Shown here piece after piece: positions 27,614 through 39,164 of a DNA stretch of 64,000 nucleotides. This stretch comes from Ciceribacter lividus (GTDB lineage: Bacteria > Pseudomonadota > Alphaproteobacteria > Rhizobiales > Rhizobiaceae), in NCBI RefSeq assembly GCF_003337715.1, contig NZ_QPIX01000001.1, positions 488,682-552,681 of the forward strand, given 5' to 3'. Both the position numbers and the translations under genes were made by a program. The notes beneath the pieces are model-generated. The model ran no database searches. It saw only the letters and a program-made list of their open reading frames with translations, and had not been told where the DNA came from. Each line of letters opens with the position of its first letter. Positions within the stretch are counted from its first letter, which is position 1.

Positions 27614-28485
27614 CCGCCCATCCTTCGTTTGTTTTCACGATAGAAGGCATAGAGTCCCGACGCGATGACGATCGCTGTTCCGGTCATCATCCAGACGTCG
27701 GGTACTTCGCCGAAGACGACAATTCCGAGGCCGACCGCCCAGAGGAGACTGGTATAGCGGAATGGCGCGATAAAGGAGATCTCGCCGGTGCGCATCGCCA
27801 TGATGATCGCCTGGTAGCCGATCAAGACGAGCACCGAGGCGAGTGCGAGAAGCCCGAACAACTCGCCGGACATCGGCTGCCATCCACCGAAGGGCTGGAC
27901 GAGCAGGGCGCCCGCCACGGCGTTTCCCGCCGCCGAGAAGAGTGTGACGCTGAGCGAGGACACACCCGCATGGATGCGCTTCGTCACAAGATCGCGGGCA
28001 GCGGCGGAAAAGACGCTGCTGACGACGTAGAGGGAGGCAAGCGTGAAGCCTTCAGGTCCGGGGCGGATGATGATCATGACGCCGATGAAGCCGACGATGA
28101 TCGCCGTCCAGCGCCGCCAGCCGACCGGCTCTCCGAGGAAAAGGGCGGCCCCGAGCGTGACGGCAAGCGGCAGGGACTGCAGGATGGACGCGGCGTTGCC
28201 GAGCGGGATCTGCCCCAGTGCCGAGAGATAGGCAATCGCCGCGGTCACCTCGAAGAGAACGCGCAGCGCAACCATCGGCTGGAAGAGCGTTCGGATGTGA
28301 TCGAGCGCATTCATGCGCCGGGCGATCATGTAGACGAGCAGGCTCGTCATCACCCCGCGGATCAGCATGATCTGGCCGACATTCATGTAAGGGGTCACGG
28401 CCTTGATCACGGCATCGTTGCAGGTGAAGCCCGCCATCGACAGCATCATCAGGATGGCGCCCTTGGTATTGCTGGACAGTGCCAT
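27610..28485 (-). CDS. EamA/DMT-superfamily transporter
   Basis: 291 residues with ten transmembrane helices arranged as two EamA halves (N-half [21 protein letters not shown]-half with [26 protein letters not shown]). The family exports or exchanges small metabolites. Its place between moaA and mobA, with a 4-bp overlap onto mobA, is suggestive of a cofactor-linked substrate, but operon position alone does not prove this. Start ATG 28485 follows GGAAAG; the longer frame to 28704 has no family sequence. About 215 bp separate it from moaA. Confidence 0.88.
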   Translation of the reverse strand: MALSSNTKGAILMMLSMAGFTCNDAVIKAVTPYMNVGQIMLIRGVMTSLLVYMIARRMNALDHIRTLFQPMVALRVLFEVTAAIAYLSALGQIPLGNAASILQSLPLAVTLGAALFLGEPVGWRRWTAIIVGFIGVMIIIRPGPEGFTLASLYVVSSVFSAAARDLVTKRIHAGVSSLSVTLFSAAGNAVAGALLVQPFGGWQPMSGELFGLLALASVLVLIGYQAIIMAMRTGEISFIAPFRYTSLLWAVGLGIVVFGEVPDVWMMTGTAIVIASGLYAFYRENKRRMGG

Positions 28486-28700
28486 GCGTCGTCTTTCCGG
28501 GGGAGGACCCCGCTTCCGGGATCTGGATGTGTTCTTCGGCAACGAAGAGCGCAGACCGCCCACCGGCGAATCTCCGAAATCGTCACGCCGTGGAGAGGAC
28601 ACGGCAATGCCGCGTCGTGCAACACCAATTTCGAATTTGCTTGCAGGCCGCGATCGCGAGCATCGCGGCGGAGAAGGAATGGCAGGCGGAACGGGCAGGG

Positions 28701-29750
28701 TCAACCGCCGGTCACGCTCATGTGTCGGGCGACGGCAGGGCGGCGGTGATCGCGGTCGATGACGAAGTCATGGCCCTTCGGCTTGCGGGAAATCGCCTCG
28801 TCGATCGCCGCAGCGAGCAGGGTGTCATCGTCGGAGGCCCTCAGCGCCGCCCTGAGGTCGGCGGCATCCTCCTGGCCGAGGCACATGTAGAGCGTGCCGG
28901 TGCAGGTGAGGCGCACCCGGTTGCAGCTCTCGCAGAAATTGTGGGTAAGCGGCGTGATGAAGCCGAGCCGTCCGCCGGTCTCCTTCACCTCGACATAGCG
29001 GGCAGGGCCACCGGTGCGATAGGGGATGTCGGAGAGCGTGAACTGGGTCTCCAGCCGTTGCCGAACGGTCGAGAGCGGCAGGTAGCGGTCCGTGCGGTCC
29101 TCGCCGGTTTCGCCCATCGGCATGGTTTCAATGAGCGTCAGGTCCATGCCGTTGCCGTGGGCATAGCGCAGCAGGTCGGCAATCTCGTCCTCGTTGAAAT
29201 CCTTCAGCGCAACGGCGTTGATCTTGACGCGAATGCCCGCTTTGCGCGCGGCGTCGATGCCCTCCATCACCTTGGCAAAATCGCCCCAGCGAGTGATCTC
29301 GGCGAATTTCCGCGGATCGAGCGTATCGAGCGAGACGTTGATGCGCCGCACGCCGCAGTCGGCAAGCTCGCCGGCGAAACGGGCGAGTTGCGAACCGTTG
29401 GTCGTCAGCGTCAGTTCGTCGAGGCCGCCGCCGTCCAGGTGCCGCGCAAGGTTGCGCATGAGGAACATGATGTTCTTGCGCACCAGCGGCTCTCCGCCGG
29501 TGAGTCTCAGCTTGCGCACGCCCTTGGCAATGAAGGCCGAGCACAGCCTGTCGAGCTCCTCCAGCGTGAGGAGATCCTTCTTCGGCAGGAAGTTCATGTT
29601 TTCCGCCATGCAGTAGGTACAGCGGAAATCGCACCGGTCGGTGACCGAGACACGCAGATAGGAGATCGAGCGGCCGAACGGGTCGACTATGGGCGCGTTT
29701 GTAGGCGCCGGGCCTGCGGCCTTTCCGAACGAACCTGGGCTGTAGTTCAA
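28701..29750 (-). CDS. moaA: GTP 3',8-cyclase
   Basis: 349 residues. Radical-SAM enzyme that starts molybdopterin synthesis from GTP. N-terminal [4Fe-4S] motif CDFRCTYC with RVSVTDR before it, [11 protein letters not shown], and the C-terminal second-cluster cysteines in [20 protein letters not shown]. The protein ends in the essential Gly-Gly (SVTGG). Start: TTG at 29750 is preceded by GGAGGAG at 5 nt, a near-perfect site, and gives the common family length. The ATG at 29786 has its GGAGAGG touching the start codon. Confidence 0.95.
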   Translation of the reverse strand: MNYSPGSFGKAAGPAPTNAPIVDPFGRSISYLRVSVTDRCDFRCTYCMAENMNFLPKKDLLTLEELDRLCSAFIAKGVRKLRLTGGEPLVRKNIMFLMRNLARHLDGGGLDELTLTTNGSQLARFAGELADCGVRRINVSLDTLDPRKFAEITRWGDFAKVMEGIDAARKAGIRVKINAVALKDFNEDEIADLLRYAHGNGMDLTLIETMPMGETGEDRTDRYLPLSTVRQRLETQFTLSDIPYRTGGPARYVEVKETGGRLGFITPLTHNFCESCNRVRLTCTGTLYMCLGQEDAADLRAALRASDDDTLLAAAIDEAISRKPKGHDFVIDRDHRRPAVARHMSVTGG

Positions 29751-29895
29751 TGTGTCTCCTCCATATTGAGGGTAATTTGGTGGCATCCTCTCCGCTCGTC
29801 AAGCAACCAGGTCGAGCAGGACGACGGCAAAATGGCTTGCATGGGCAAGGAGCGCCGCTTAGTTCTGGTCCCCCTGCCATGGGAGAGAACCGATC

Positions 29896-30258
29896 ATGAG
29901 TGAATTCTGGCCGACCGAGCTGAAGGTTTCCAAGGATCGCCGGCAGTTGTCGGTCGCATTCGACGACGGTGCAGCGTACTCGCTGCCGGCGGAGATGCTG
30001 CGGGTTCTGTCGCCGTCCGCCGAAGTCAAGGGGCACGGGCCGGGGCAGGAGGTAACGGTGCCCGGAAAGCGCAATGTTGCGATCACCGCGGTGCATCCGA
30101 CCGGCAATTACGCCGTGCGCATCGCTTTCGACGACGGCCATGACAGCGGCATCTTCACCTGGTCGTATCTCCGGGAACTCGGGGAGAAGGGTGCCGAGCT
30201 CTTCGCCGAATACGAATGCAAGCTTTCCGAGAAGGGGCTGAGCCGGGACGGGCGGTGA
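29896..30258 (+). CDS. DUF971 domain protein
   Basis: 120 residues. The pattern WPTELKVSKDRRQLSVAFDDG...SLPAEMLRVLSPSAEV, then GNYAVRIAFDDGHDSGIFTWSYLRELG, is the DUF971 fold, related to the N-terminal domain of gamma-butyrobetaine hydroxylase. In proteobacteria such proteins are linked by inference to Fe-S or cofactor maturation. Divergent from moaA across 145 bp. GGGAGAG precedes the start. Confidence 0.88.
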   Translation: MSEFWPTELKVSKDRRQLSVAFDDGAAYSLPAEMLRVLSPSAEVKGHGPGQEVTVPGKRNVAITAVHPTGNYAVRIAFDDGHDSGIFTWSYLRELGEKGAELFAEYECKLSEKGLSRDGR

Positions 30259-30299
30259 CCTTTCGGCGACCTGTCCGGCCCGAATTGGCCGGAAATGCC

Positions 30300-30767
30300 C
30301 TAGTCTTCCTCGATACTGTCCGCGTGAAGTCTCGCGATCAGCGCTTCCATGTGAGTTGCAAGCCGCAGGCATTCGTCGATCGGCGTCACCGAAAGCGTCC
30401 TTTCGATCAGGTCGGTCTGGATCGTCATGGCCCGTTCGGTGACGTCACGACCCTTCTCGGTCAGGAACAGGCGCAATACGCGCTTGTCCTTCGGGTCGTC
30501 GCGCCGGGAGATCAGTCCACGTTTTTCCATCTGCGGCAGCAGCATGCTCATGTTCGAGCGGCCGACCAGCAGTTTGCGCGCCAGCTCCTGCTGCGAAATG
30601 CCTTCGTGCCGATAGAGATTGATCAGGATATCGAGATGCGGCGTCTTGATGTCGAGCGGCGCCAGCGCGCGGCCGAGCGCCGTCTGCATCATCTGGCAGG
30701 CACGGCCGACGGCGATCCAGCTTCGAAAACGCGGATGGTCCCAGGGGAGGGATTGATTTTTGTTCAT
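30300..30767 (-). CDS. MarR family transcriptional regulator
   Basis: 155 residues from ATG 30767 (an alternative ATG at 30791 lies inside the operator-like palindrome). The winged helix spans about 50-120 with QQELARKLLVGRSNMSMLLPQMEKRGLI and the wing DPKDKRVLRLFLTEKG. The family usually represses a divergent gene and is released by a small ligand. Here the divergent gene encodes an alpha/beta hydrolase, the likely target. Confidence 0.88.
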   Translation of the reverse strand: MNKNQSLPWDHPRFRSWIAVGRACQMMQTALGRALAPLDIKTPHLDILINLYRHEGISQQELARKLLVGRSNMSMLLPQMEKRGLISRRDDPKDKRVLRLFLTEKGRDVTERAMTIQTDLIERTLSVTPIDECLRLATHMEALIARLHADSIEED

Positions 30768-30782
30768 CGTTGTACTTTTATC

Positions 30783-30796
30783 GTTCAGCATTGAAC
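30783..30796. promoter_or_regulatory. Candidate MarR operator
   Basis: GTTCA (30783-30787) and TGAAC (30792-30796) form a perfect inverted repeat with a 4-bp spacer between the divergent MarR and hydrolase genes. The site ends 20 bp before the hydrolase start codon, so binding would block both. Confidence 0.45.
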
Positions 30797-30815
30797 ATTT
30801 CAGGGGAATCCCACT

Positions 30816-31748
30816 ATGGCATCCTTCGCGCTCGAGGTCACCCGCTTCGGCTTCTCACTCGCCGGTCTCGCGTCTCCCGATCTCGCCGGGAGATTGGCGT
30901 TCTCGCTCTTCTGCCGCACGCCGCCCCGCCGGCCGAAGGACGGCAAGGCCGTGTCCGTGCTTGCCAGCGGCGCCGAGCAACTGACGGGAGCCGAGCGGAT
31001 CATGCTGCCGGTCTCCTCGGGTAATATCGCCGCCCGCCGTCTGGGTGCAGAGAATGCCGACGCGCCGCGGGTGCTTATCGTACACGGCTGGGGTTCGCGC
31101 GCCGAATATCTCGCGACGCTCGCGACCGGTCTCCACCGGGGCGGGGCGGAGGTCGTGCTGCTCGATCTGCCGGGGCACGGGCATTCCTCGGGTCGGCAGC
31201 TGAACCTGCGCCTCGCGGCGGAGGCGATCTGCGCTGTCCAGGAACGGCTCGGCTTCTTCGACGTCGCCATCGGCCATTCCTTCGGCGGGGCCGCGGTGAT
31301 GACCGCGATCGGCGGCGTCTTTCCCGGTGCCTGTCGCTTCGAGCCGGGCAGGGTGGTGCTCCTTGCTGCGCCGAGCAACATACACTGGGTGATCGACGGC
31401 TTCTGCGGGATGCTGAAGCTTCGCCCCGCCGTGCGGCAGGCCATGGTGAAGCGCGCCGAAGCGGTTGCGGGCTGCCCGGTCGATGCACTCGACACCGTCC
31501 CGATTGCAGCGCGGATTGGGCGCGACATCCTTGTCCTGCATGCCGAAGAGGACAAGGAGGTGCGTGCCGAGCATGCCCGCCGTTTGGAAAGGGCCGGTAA
31601 TTATGTGAGGGTGCGGTGGGCGAACGGCCTCGGTCACCGGAGGATCGTGGCGGCTCCGGAAATCATCGCCGAGGTCGCGTCCTTCGTCTTCGATGACAAC
31701 GAAGGGATCGCTGACGAACCGGAGCGGCGACTGTCGTCATCCCGATAG
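30816..31748 (+). CDS. Alpha/beta hydrolase
   Basis: 310 residues. The oxyanion segment VLIVHGWGSRAEYL, nucleophile elbow IGHSFGGAAV (Ser in GHSFGG), an acid in LVLHAEEDKEV and a late His in GLGHRRI complete a standard triad. No signal peptide is clear. Substrate unknown. The MarR gene upstream suggests induction by a small aromatic or lipophilic compound. AGGGGAA precedes the ATG. Confidence 0.88.
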   Translation: MASFALEVTRFGFSLAGLASPDLAGRLAFSLFCRTPPRRPKDGKAVSVLASGAEQLTGAERIMLPVSSGNIAARRLGAENADAPRVLIVHGWGSRAEYLATLATGLHRGGAEVVLLDLPGHGHSSGRQLNLRLAAEAICAVQERLGFFDVAIGHSFGGAAVMTAIGGVFPGACRFEPGRVVLLAAPSNIHWVIDGFCGMLKLRPAVRQAMVKRAEAVAGCPVDALDTVPIAARIGRDILVLHAEEDKEVRAEHARRLERAGNYVRVRWANGLGHRRIVAAPEIIAEVASFVFDDNEGIADEPERRLSSSR

Positions 31749-31793
31749 GGAATCGGCTATAGATCGGGACGCTTGTATCTCCGGGAGGTTCCG

Positions 31794-32402
31794 ATGAAGA
31801 CGATCCGCACCGTCGAAGAACTCATGGCTCGCTACGGCGAGCCGGGCGAGGCCTCTCTGGTGAAGGTGACGTCGTTCCTCACGCCGGCCTATCGGCGCAT
31901 GATCGAAGCCTCGCCCTTCGTCGCCCTTGCGACTGTCGGGCCGGAAGGGCTCGACTGCTCGCCGCGCGGGGACCTCGGCGGTGCCGTCCGCATCGAGGAC
32001 GAACGCCATCTCGCCCTGCCGGACTGGCGCGGCAACAACCGCATCGATTCTCTCAGGAACATCGTGCGGGATCCGCGCGTCGCGCTGATGTTCCTGATAC
32101 CGGGCTCGAACAGCGTGGTGAGGGTCAACGGAAAGGCCGTGGTATCGGTCGACGAGGCACTGATCGACAGTTTCGAGATGGAGGGCAAGCATCCGCGCAG
32201 CGTCGTGGTCGTCACCATCGGAGAGGTCTATTTCCAGTGTGCCCGGGCAGTCATGCGCGCGGACCTGTGGAATTTCGACCGCTTCGTCGATCCGAAGAGC
32301 CTGCCGACGCCGGGTGAGATGCTGCAGGCGGCGAAGGCCGATTTCGACAAGGATGCCTATGACAGGGAATGGCCGGCACGCGCCGCCAGGACGATGTGGT
32401 AG
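31794..32402 (+). CDS. Pyridoxamine 5'-phosphate oxidase-family FMN protein
   Basis: 202 residues from ATG 31794, which follows GGGAGG. The split-barrel flavin fold is marked by SPFVALATVGPEGLDCSPRGD, LPDWRGNNRIDSLRNIV and ALMFLIPG...LRVNG-like segment VVRVNGKAVVS. It matches the MSMEG_1061-type PPOX subfamily, of unknown substrate. Forty-five bp after the hydrolase gene, probably cotranscribed with it. Confidence 0.87.
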   Translation: MKTIRTVEELMARYGEPGEASLVKVTSFLTPAYRRMIEASPFVALATVGPEGLDCSPRGDLGGAVRIEDERHLALPDWRGNNRIDSLRNIVRDPRVALMFLIPGSNSVVRVNGKAVVSVDEALIDSFEMEGKHPRSVVVVTIGEVYFQCARAVMRADLWNFDRFVDPKSLPTPGEMLQAAKADFDKDAYDREWPARAARTMW

Positions 32403-32412
32403 GCGGTCTCCG

Positions 32413-33483
32413 TCAGCGACGGTAGATGAGCCAGCTCTTGGTAAAGTCCTTCTTCATGCCGTCCTCGAACTGCCGGGTGCAGTTGCGGCCGGCATTCTTG
32501 GCGCAATAAAGGGCGACGTCCGCCTTGGCGTAAAGCTCGCCCGGGTCCTCGGCGGCGTTCGCCATGCATAGGCCGAGGGAGATCGTGATCGGACCGTAAT
32601 TGACGCCGGTCCTGGAGTTCTTGAACGGGGTCGTCTCCAGCGCCAGGCGCACGCGCTCGCACATCTGTATGATCTCGTCCGGCGTATTTCCGTCGACGAT
32701 GATGGCGAATTCCTCGCCGCCGGTACGGGACACGAAGACATCCTTGCGGACATTCGTCCGGATAACGGTGGCGACGGAGGCGAGGATCTTGTCGCCGACG
32801 GGATGGCCGTAGCCATCGTTGATCTTCTTGAAGTGGTCGATGTCGGCGAGCACGAGGCCTGTCAGCGGCAGATTGAAGCTTCCGTCATAGATTGCCGCGA
32901 GCTTCTCGTCGAAGGCGCGTCGGTTCGCGATCCGCGTCAGGGAGTCGGTGTTGGCTATGCGCTTGTACTCGTCGAGCTCCTTGCGGACCTCGGCCATCTC
33001 TTGGGATTTCTGCTCGACACTCTCGACGGTCTTCTCGCCGTGCGCCATCGTGTCGCCGGTCGCCTCCTGCAGGAGCGCGATCGCGCTGCGCAGAAGTTCG
33101 GCGCTGTTCTTGTTCTTGGCATCGATGCGATTGCAGGTTTCGCCGAGAAGCTTGTTGTAGCTTTCGAGCGAACTCTGCTCCTGCTTCAGGAGCCCCATCA
33201 GTCCGTCGAGCTCGGTTACGATCCGGCTGTGAACGTTCTCGATCAGGCGGGACTGGTGGTGGCGGCCGAAATACTGTTCACCGAGTGTGTCGAGTTCTTC
33301 CTGCGTCGCCTTGCTGCCGAGTGCCGAGAGGTCGCGCGTCAGCGCTGGATTGGAGCCGATATAGGCTTCATAGAACAGCTCGTAGTTGCGCGGGATCGGT
33401 GCCACGCCCATGGTGCGCATGGCGTAGGTAATCTGTGCGGCGATGTCCGGAACCGGCGCCTTCGGCGTCACGCCCGTGTTCAT
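32413..33483 (-). CDS. Diguanylate cyclase (GGDEF)
   Basis: 356 residues, cytosolic. The N-terminal half is helical with a predicted coiled coil (about 110-185) that would dimerise the enzyme; no known sensor domain is evident. The GGDEF domain spans about 190-350 with ADIDHFKKINDGYGH and the intact GGEEF signature. I see no RxxD inhibitory site in the expected place. Makes cyclic di-GMP. Preceded by an unusually AT-rich 150-bp region. Second GGDEF protein of the window, unrelated in architecture to the REC-REC-GGDEF at 6.4 kb. Confidence 0.92.
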   Translation of the reverse strand: MNTGVTPKAPVPDIAAQITYAMRTMGVAPIPRNYELFYEAYIGSNPALTRDLSALGSKATQEELDTLGEQYFGRHHQSRLIENVHSRIVTELDGLMGLLKQEQSSLESYNKLLGETCNRIDAKNKNSAELLRSAIALLQEATGDTMAHGEKTVESVEQKSQEMAEVRKELDEYKRIANTDSLTRIANRRAFDEKLAAIYDGSFNLPLTGLVLADIDHFKKINDGYGHPVGDKILASVATVIRTNVRKDVFVSRTGGEEFAIIVDGNTPDEIIQMCERVRLALETTPFKNSRTGVNYGPITISLGLCMANAAEDPGELYAKADVALYCAKNAGRNCTRQFEDGMKKDFTKSWLIYRR

Positions 33484-33655
33484 CGCGAAATCCCCCCTTT
33501 CCGAGTCCCCTGATTTGTCTTGTTAAGATAAACTTCAACTCTTTGGAAATGCTTAATTCCGCAAGCCCCAATTATAGTCGGGTTTCATGCTTATAAGTAT
33601 CTATGGAAGTTCTTTAAGCTACTGATAATATTGAAATCTCGTCTTCAATTAAGAT

Positions 33656-33685
33656 ACGGCGGAGCGCCGTCTGGCACTCCGCCGT
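33656..33685 (-). terminator. Terminator of the class I fumarase gene
   Basis: ACGGCGGAG (33656-33664) pairs perfectly with CTCCGCCGT (33677-33685), 12-nt loop, 22 bp after the fumarase stop in transcription order. It continues into the AT-rich TATCTTAATTG. Probable intrinsic terminator. Confidence 0.65.
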
Positions 33686-33707
33686 TAATCTCTTCCGAGT
33701 TGTATTT

Positions 33708-35315
<1,608 letters not shown>

Positions 35316-35473
35316 TTTCGGAAAACCTTGGAAGGGATGGGATGCGATGGCGGTGGTTTAAGGGCACGCACCGCAAAGATCAATGATTCTAAGGTTGCGG
35401 TGCCGCCCACGCCTTGCGACGCCGCGGGGACGCCTGTCGCGGTTGTCTTGCCGGATCGCGGCAAGGTGGCCGG

Positions 35474-36865
35474 TTAGGAGGGGCCGATCATCTTCTCCGG
35501 GCGCACGATCGCATCATACTGCTCTTCGCTGACCAGCCCGCTCGCGAGCGCTTCCTCCTTTAGTGTCGTTCCGTTCCGGTGAGCGGTCTTGGCGATCTTG
35601 GCGGCATTGTCGTAGCCGATCACCGGGGCAAGCGCGGTCACCAGCATCAGCGAGTTCTCGACGCCCTTCCTGATATTGTCCTCGCGCGCCTCGATGCCGA
35701 TGACGCAGTTGTCGGTGAAGGATCGGGCGGCGTCGCCGAGAAGCTGCACCGACTGCAGGAAGTTGTAGGCCATCATCGGATTGTAGACGTTGAGTTCGAA
35801 ATGGCCCTGGCTTCCGGCGAAGGTAATCGCCGCGTGATTGCCGAAGATGTGGGCGCAGACCTGGGTCATCGCTTCCGACTGGGTGGGGTTCACCTTGCCC
35901 GGCATGATCGACGACCCCGGCTCGTTTTCCGGCAGGGCGAGTTCGCCGAGTCCCGCTCGGGGGCCGGAGCCGAGGAAGCGGATGTCGTTGGCGATCTTGA
36001 AGCAGGCGGCGGCAGCGGCGTTGATCGCGCCGTGGGCGAAGACCATGGCGTCGTGGGCGGCGAGCGCCTCGAACTTGTTCGGCGCCGTGACGAAGGGCAG
36101 GGCGGTGATCGTGGCGATCTCCTCCGCAACCTTCTCGGCGAAGCCTTTCGGCGCGTTGAGGCCGGTTCCGACGGCGGTGCCGCCCTGGGCGAGCTCGTAG
36201 AGACCCGGAAGCGTGAGCTCGATCCGCCCGATCGCCGAGGCGACCTGCGCGGCATAGCCGGAGAACTCCTGGCCGAGGGTGAGCGGGGTGGCATCCTGCG
36301 TGTGCGTGCGGCCGATCTTGATGATGTGCGAGAAGGATTTCGCCTTGGCATCAAGGGTCTGGTGCAGATGTTTGAGATTTGGAATCAGGTGGCGGACGAT
36401 CTGCTCCGCACAGGCGATGTGCATCGCCGTCGGATAGGTGTCGTTCGACGACTGGCTCATGTTGACGTGGTCGTTCGGATGCACCGGCTTTTTCGAGCCC
36501 TTCGTGCCGCCGAGCATCTCTATCGCCCGGTTGGAGATCACCTCGTTGGCGTTCATGTTGGACTGCGTGCCGGACCCTGTCTGCCAGACGACGAGCGGAA
36601 AATGGTCGTCGAGCTTTCCTTCGATCACCTCTTGGGCCGCATCGACGATCGCGTTGCCGAGGACCGGATCGAGGATGCCGAGGACCATGTTGGCGCGCGC
36701 CGCCGCCTGCTTGACGATGCCGAGCGCCCGCACGATCGACTTTGGCTGCTTCTCCCAGCCGATCCTGAAGTTGCCGCGCGAACGCTCAGCCTGAGCGCCC
36801 CAATAACGATCATCCGCCACCTCGACAGGGCCGAAAGTGTCGGTTTCCGTGCGTGTTTTCGTCAT
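35474..36865 (-). CDS. fumC: Class II fumarate hydratase
   Basis: 463 residues from ATG 36865, the usual length. Homotetrameric, iron-free fumarase. The superfamily signature [15 protein letters not shown] is present, with [14 protein letters not shown] and NEPGSS. Same strand as fumA, 158 bp upstream. A longer frame to 36991 adds non-conserved residues and is rejected. Confidence 0.95.
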   Translation of the reverse strand: MTKTRTETDTFGPVEVADDRYWGAQAERSRGNFRIGWEKQPKSIVRALGIVKQAAARANMVLGILDPVLGNAIVDAAQEVIEGKLDDHFPLVVWQTGSGTQSNMNANEVISNRAIEMLGGTKGSKKPVHPNDHVNMSQSSNDTYPTAMHIACAEQIVRHLIPNLKHLHQTLDAKAKSFSHIIKIGRTHTQDATPLTLGQEFSGYAAQVASAIGRIELTLPGLYELAQGGTAVGTGLNAPKGFAEKVAEEIATITALPFVTAPNKFEALAAHDAMVFAHGAINAAAAACFKIANDIRFLGSGPRAGLGELALPENEPGSSIMPGKVNPTQSEAMTQVCAHIFGNHAAITFAGSQGHFELNVYNPMMAYNFLQSVQLLGDAARSFTDNCVIGIEAREDNIRKGVENSLMLVTALAPVIGYDNAAKIAKTAHRNGTTLKEEALASGLVSEEQYDAIVRPEKMIGPS

Positions 36866-37247
36866 GACTGCACCTTCTCGCCCGAGATTGTCGCGTCCTT
36901 CAGTTGTTAATCTAGTCCGGCGTCGCGCGGGCGCAATCGCCTGACGTGAATTTGAGGAGCGACCATGGCCGCGGTCGTTCTCAATTTCCATCCAGGGTTG
37001 CCGTCATCCTGCGGCGACGACCCGGTCCGGTCGGTTGTTTGGGAAAAATTAACGATATATTCGACTAGAATACGCGCTGTTTCCCCTGAACGCCGCGCGG
37101 GCAGTCACATAATTTTTACGGGGCCGACGGCTCTGACCAGCCCGCGCGACCTTTTCATTGGAGAGCCGTTGGGCTAGTCGTCCGCGAAACGTCGATCATG
37201 GGCGAATCCGGCTTGCCGCAGCACCTGACTGGAAATTGAGAGAACGA
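36866..37247. other. Divergent intergenic region
   Basis: 382 bp between fumC and the L,D-transpeptidase gene. It contains an AT-rich promoter-like stretch (about 37045-37075). An open frame of 70 codons at 36965-37177 (+) starts 5 nt after GAGGAG, but its product resembles nothing and runs through the likely promoter, so I do not call it a gene. Confidence 0.5.
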
Positions 37248-39146
37248 ATGACCCGATACAAGATCATCGCGCTGACGGCGGCATTTGCTGCATTCACGGC
37301 CCTGAGTGCCGCGCCGCGCCCCGCGTCCGCAGTCACCCTGCTCGACATGCTGCGCGGTGGTCCGGGCGCCGACAATCGCCAGCGGAGCAACGATACCTTC
37401 TTCGGCCGGCGTATTCCCGGCGTCTCCGATCCGACGGCCGATCCCGAACCGCTGCCGAAGGTCAGCGGACCGCGCTACTATACCTACAAGCCGGAAGCGA
37501 CGCGCCCGGTAACGATCTTCGCGCCAGCCTCGGCCGCCGCTCAGCCTGCAGTCACCGGTTCCGAGGCTTCGACGACCGCGAGCATCGCGCCGGTCGATCC
37601 GCAGTCGGAGCAGCGCCGGCTGCTCTCCGAGACGAAGTTGCGTGCGCCTGACGATATCGCCGCCGCCGCCGAGGCCTATTACAATGCCGGCCGACCGATG
37701 ATCTGGGTGACCGAGAATGGCATATCGGACCGTGCCCGTTCGGCGCTCGCCGCCTTCGCCGAGGCGGATCTCGTCGGGCTGGTCCCCGAGGACTACCTTG
37801 TCGCGGAGCCGGCCGAAGCGACCGCGGATGCAGACCCGCTCGCCCGTCAGCGCGAACTCATGGCCTTCGAGCTTTCGATGTCGATCAAGGCGCTGACCTA
37901 TGTCGGCGACACGGTGCGCGGCCGCATCGATCCGAACAAGCTCTCCGGATACCACGACATCAAGCGCAAGACGGTCAACTTCAAGCCGCTCCTCAACATG
38001 ATGCGGCTCAGCCCCGATGTTGGCGCCTACCTCAAGAGCCGCATGCCGGCGAACCCGCAGTTCCAGGCGTTGCAGGCAGAGCTCGTCCGTCTCAAGGCCG
38101 CGCAGAACGATCCGGCGCAGACGATCTCGATCGCCCCGGGCACGCTCCTGAAGCCGGGCGTCAGCAATCCCGAGCTCGCGAACGTCGTCGCCGCCATCAG
38201 GCTGCGGGCCTCCGAGACACTGAAGACGGAGCATGCCGCGACGCTTGCCGCCTATACGGGGACGCCGGAATACACGCCGGAACTCGTGGCGCTCGTCGAA
38301 GGCTTCCAGAAGGAAAGTGGCCTGCATCCCGACGGCGTCGTCGGCAAGGCGACCATCCGGACGCTGATGGGTGACAGCAATTCCGCCAAGATCGAGAAGC
38401 TCGTGGTGGCGATGGAGGAGCTGCGCTGGCTGCCCGCCGATCTCGGCTCCCGCTACGTCTTCATCAACCAGCCGGCCTTCATGGCCTACTACGTGAACGA
38501 GGGGCGGCCGGAGCTGTCGATGCGGGTCGTGGTCGGCTCCAAGGCGAACCAGACCTACTTCTTCAACGACCAGATCGAGACCGTCGAGTTCAACCCCTAC
38601 TGGGGCGTGCCGAAGTCGATCATCATCAACGAGATGCTGCCGAAGCTCCGCCGGGATCCGAGTTATCTCGATCGTCTGGGCTACGAGGTGAGCTATGGTG
38701 GTCGCAAGGTTTCTTCGAGCGCCGTCGACTGGAATTCCACGCACAATGTCGACGTCCGCCAGCCGCCGGGAAGCGACAATGCGCTCGGCGAGCTGAAGAT
38801 CCTCTTCCCGAACGCGCATTCGATCTACATGCACGACACGCCGTCGAAGAGCTTCTTCAAGCGTGACATGCGGGCGCTGAGCCATGGCTGCGTGCGTCTC
38901 TCCGAGCCGCGCCGGATGGCTGCCGCGGTGATGGGGACGACCGTCGAGGACATCGGCGCGCAGATCGCGGCCGGCCAGAACCGTGCGGTCCAGGTGCCGC
39001 AGAAGATCCCGGTTTATGTCTCCTACTTCACGGCATGGCCGAACAAGGACGGCGTGGTGGAATACTTCGACGACGTCTACGGCCGCGACGAGTTCACCCG
39101 AAAGGCCTTTGCGGTGACGAGCGAGGCTCGCTCGGCGCGCAGCTGA
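37248..39146 (+). CDS. L,D-transpeptidase with peptidoglycan-binding domain
   Basis: 632 residues with a signal peptide (MTRYKIIALTAAFAAFTALS.. cleavage near ASAV). An N-terminal scaffold domain (about 150-330) is followed by a PG_binding_1 repeat (LVEGFQKESGLHPDGVVGKAT) and a YkuD catalytic domain with the Cys motif HDTPSKSFFK...SHGCVRL. It cross-links peptidoglycan at meso-DAP (3-3 links) in the periplasm and resembles E. coli LdtD (YcbB) in size and order. Rhizobiales rely on such enzymes for polar growth. ATG 37248 is chosen because the signal peptide starts there. Confidence 0.92.
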   Translation: MTRYKIIALTAAFAAFTALSAAPRPASAVTLLDMLRGGPGADNRQRSNDTFFGRRIPGVSDPTADPEPLPKVSGPRYYTYKPEATRPVTIFAPASAAAQPAVTGSEASTTASIAPVDPQSEQRRLLSETKLRAPDDIAAAAEAYYNAGRPMIWVTENGISDRARSALAAFAEADLVGLVPEDYLVAEPAEATADADPLARQRELMAFELSMSIKALTYVGDTVRGRIDPNKLSGYHDIKRKTVNFKPLLNMMRLSPDVGAYLKSRMPANPQFQALQAELVRLKAAQNDPAQTISIAPGTLLKPGVSNPELANVVAAIRLRASETLKTEHAATLAAYTGTPEYTPELVALVEGFQKESGLHPDGVVGKATIRTLMGDSNSAKIEKLVVAMEELRWLPADLGSRYVFINQPAFMAYYVNEGRPELSMRVVVGSKANQTYFFNDQIETVEFNPYWGVPKSIIINEMLPKLRRDPSYLDRLGYEVSYGGRKVSSSAVDWNSTHNVDVRQPPGSDNALGELKILFPNAHSIYMHDTPSKSFFKRDMRALSHGCVRLSEPRRMAAAVMGTTVEDIGAQIAAGQNRAVQVPQKIPVYVSYFTAWPNKDGVVEYFDDVYGRDEFTRKAFAVTSEARSARS

Positions 39147-39164
39147 GCGGGCGCCGCGGGGAGG

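Noticed and set aside
31794..32402. pdxH (pyridoxamine phosphate oxidase of B6 synthesis)
   Set aside because: The protein has the flavin split-barrel but the subfamily pattern is that of the uncharacterised PPOX group, not PdxH.
36965..37177. Possible 70-residue gene with GAGGAG before ATG
   Set aside because: Good ribosome-binding site, but the product resembles nothing, lacks domain or signal features and runs through the presumed promoter of the L,D-transpeptidase gene.
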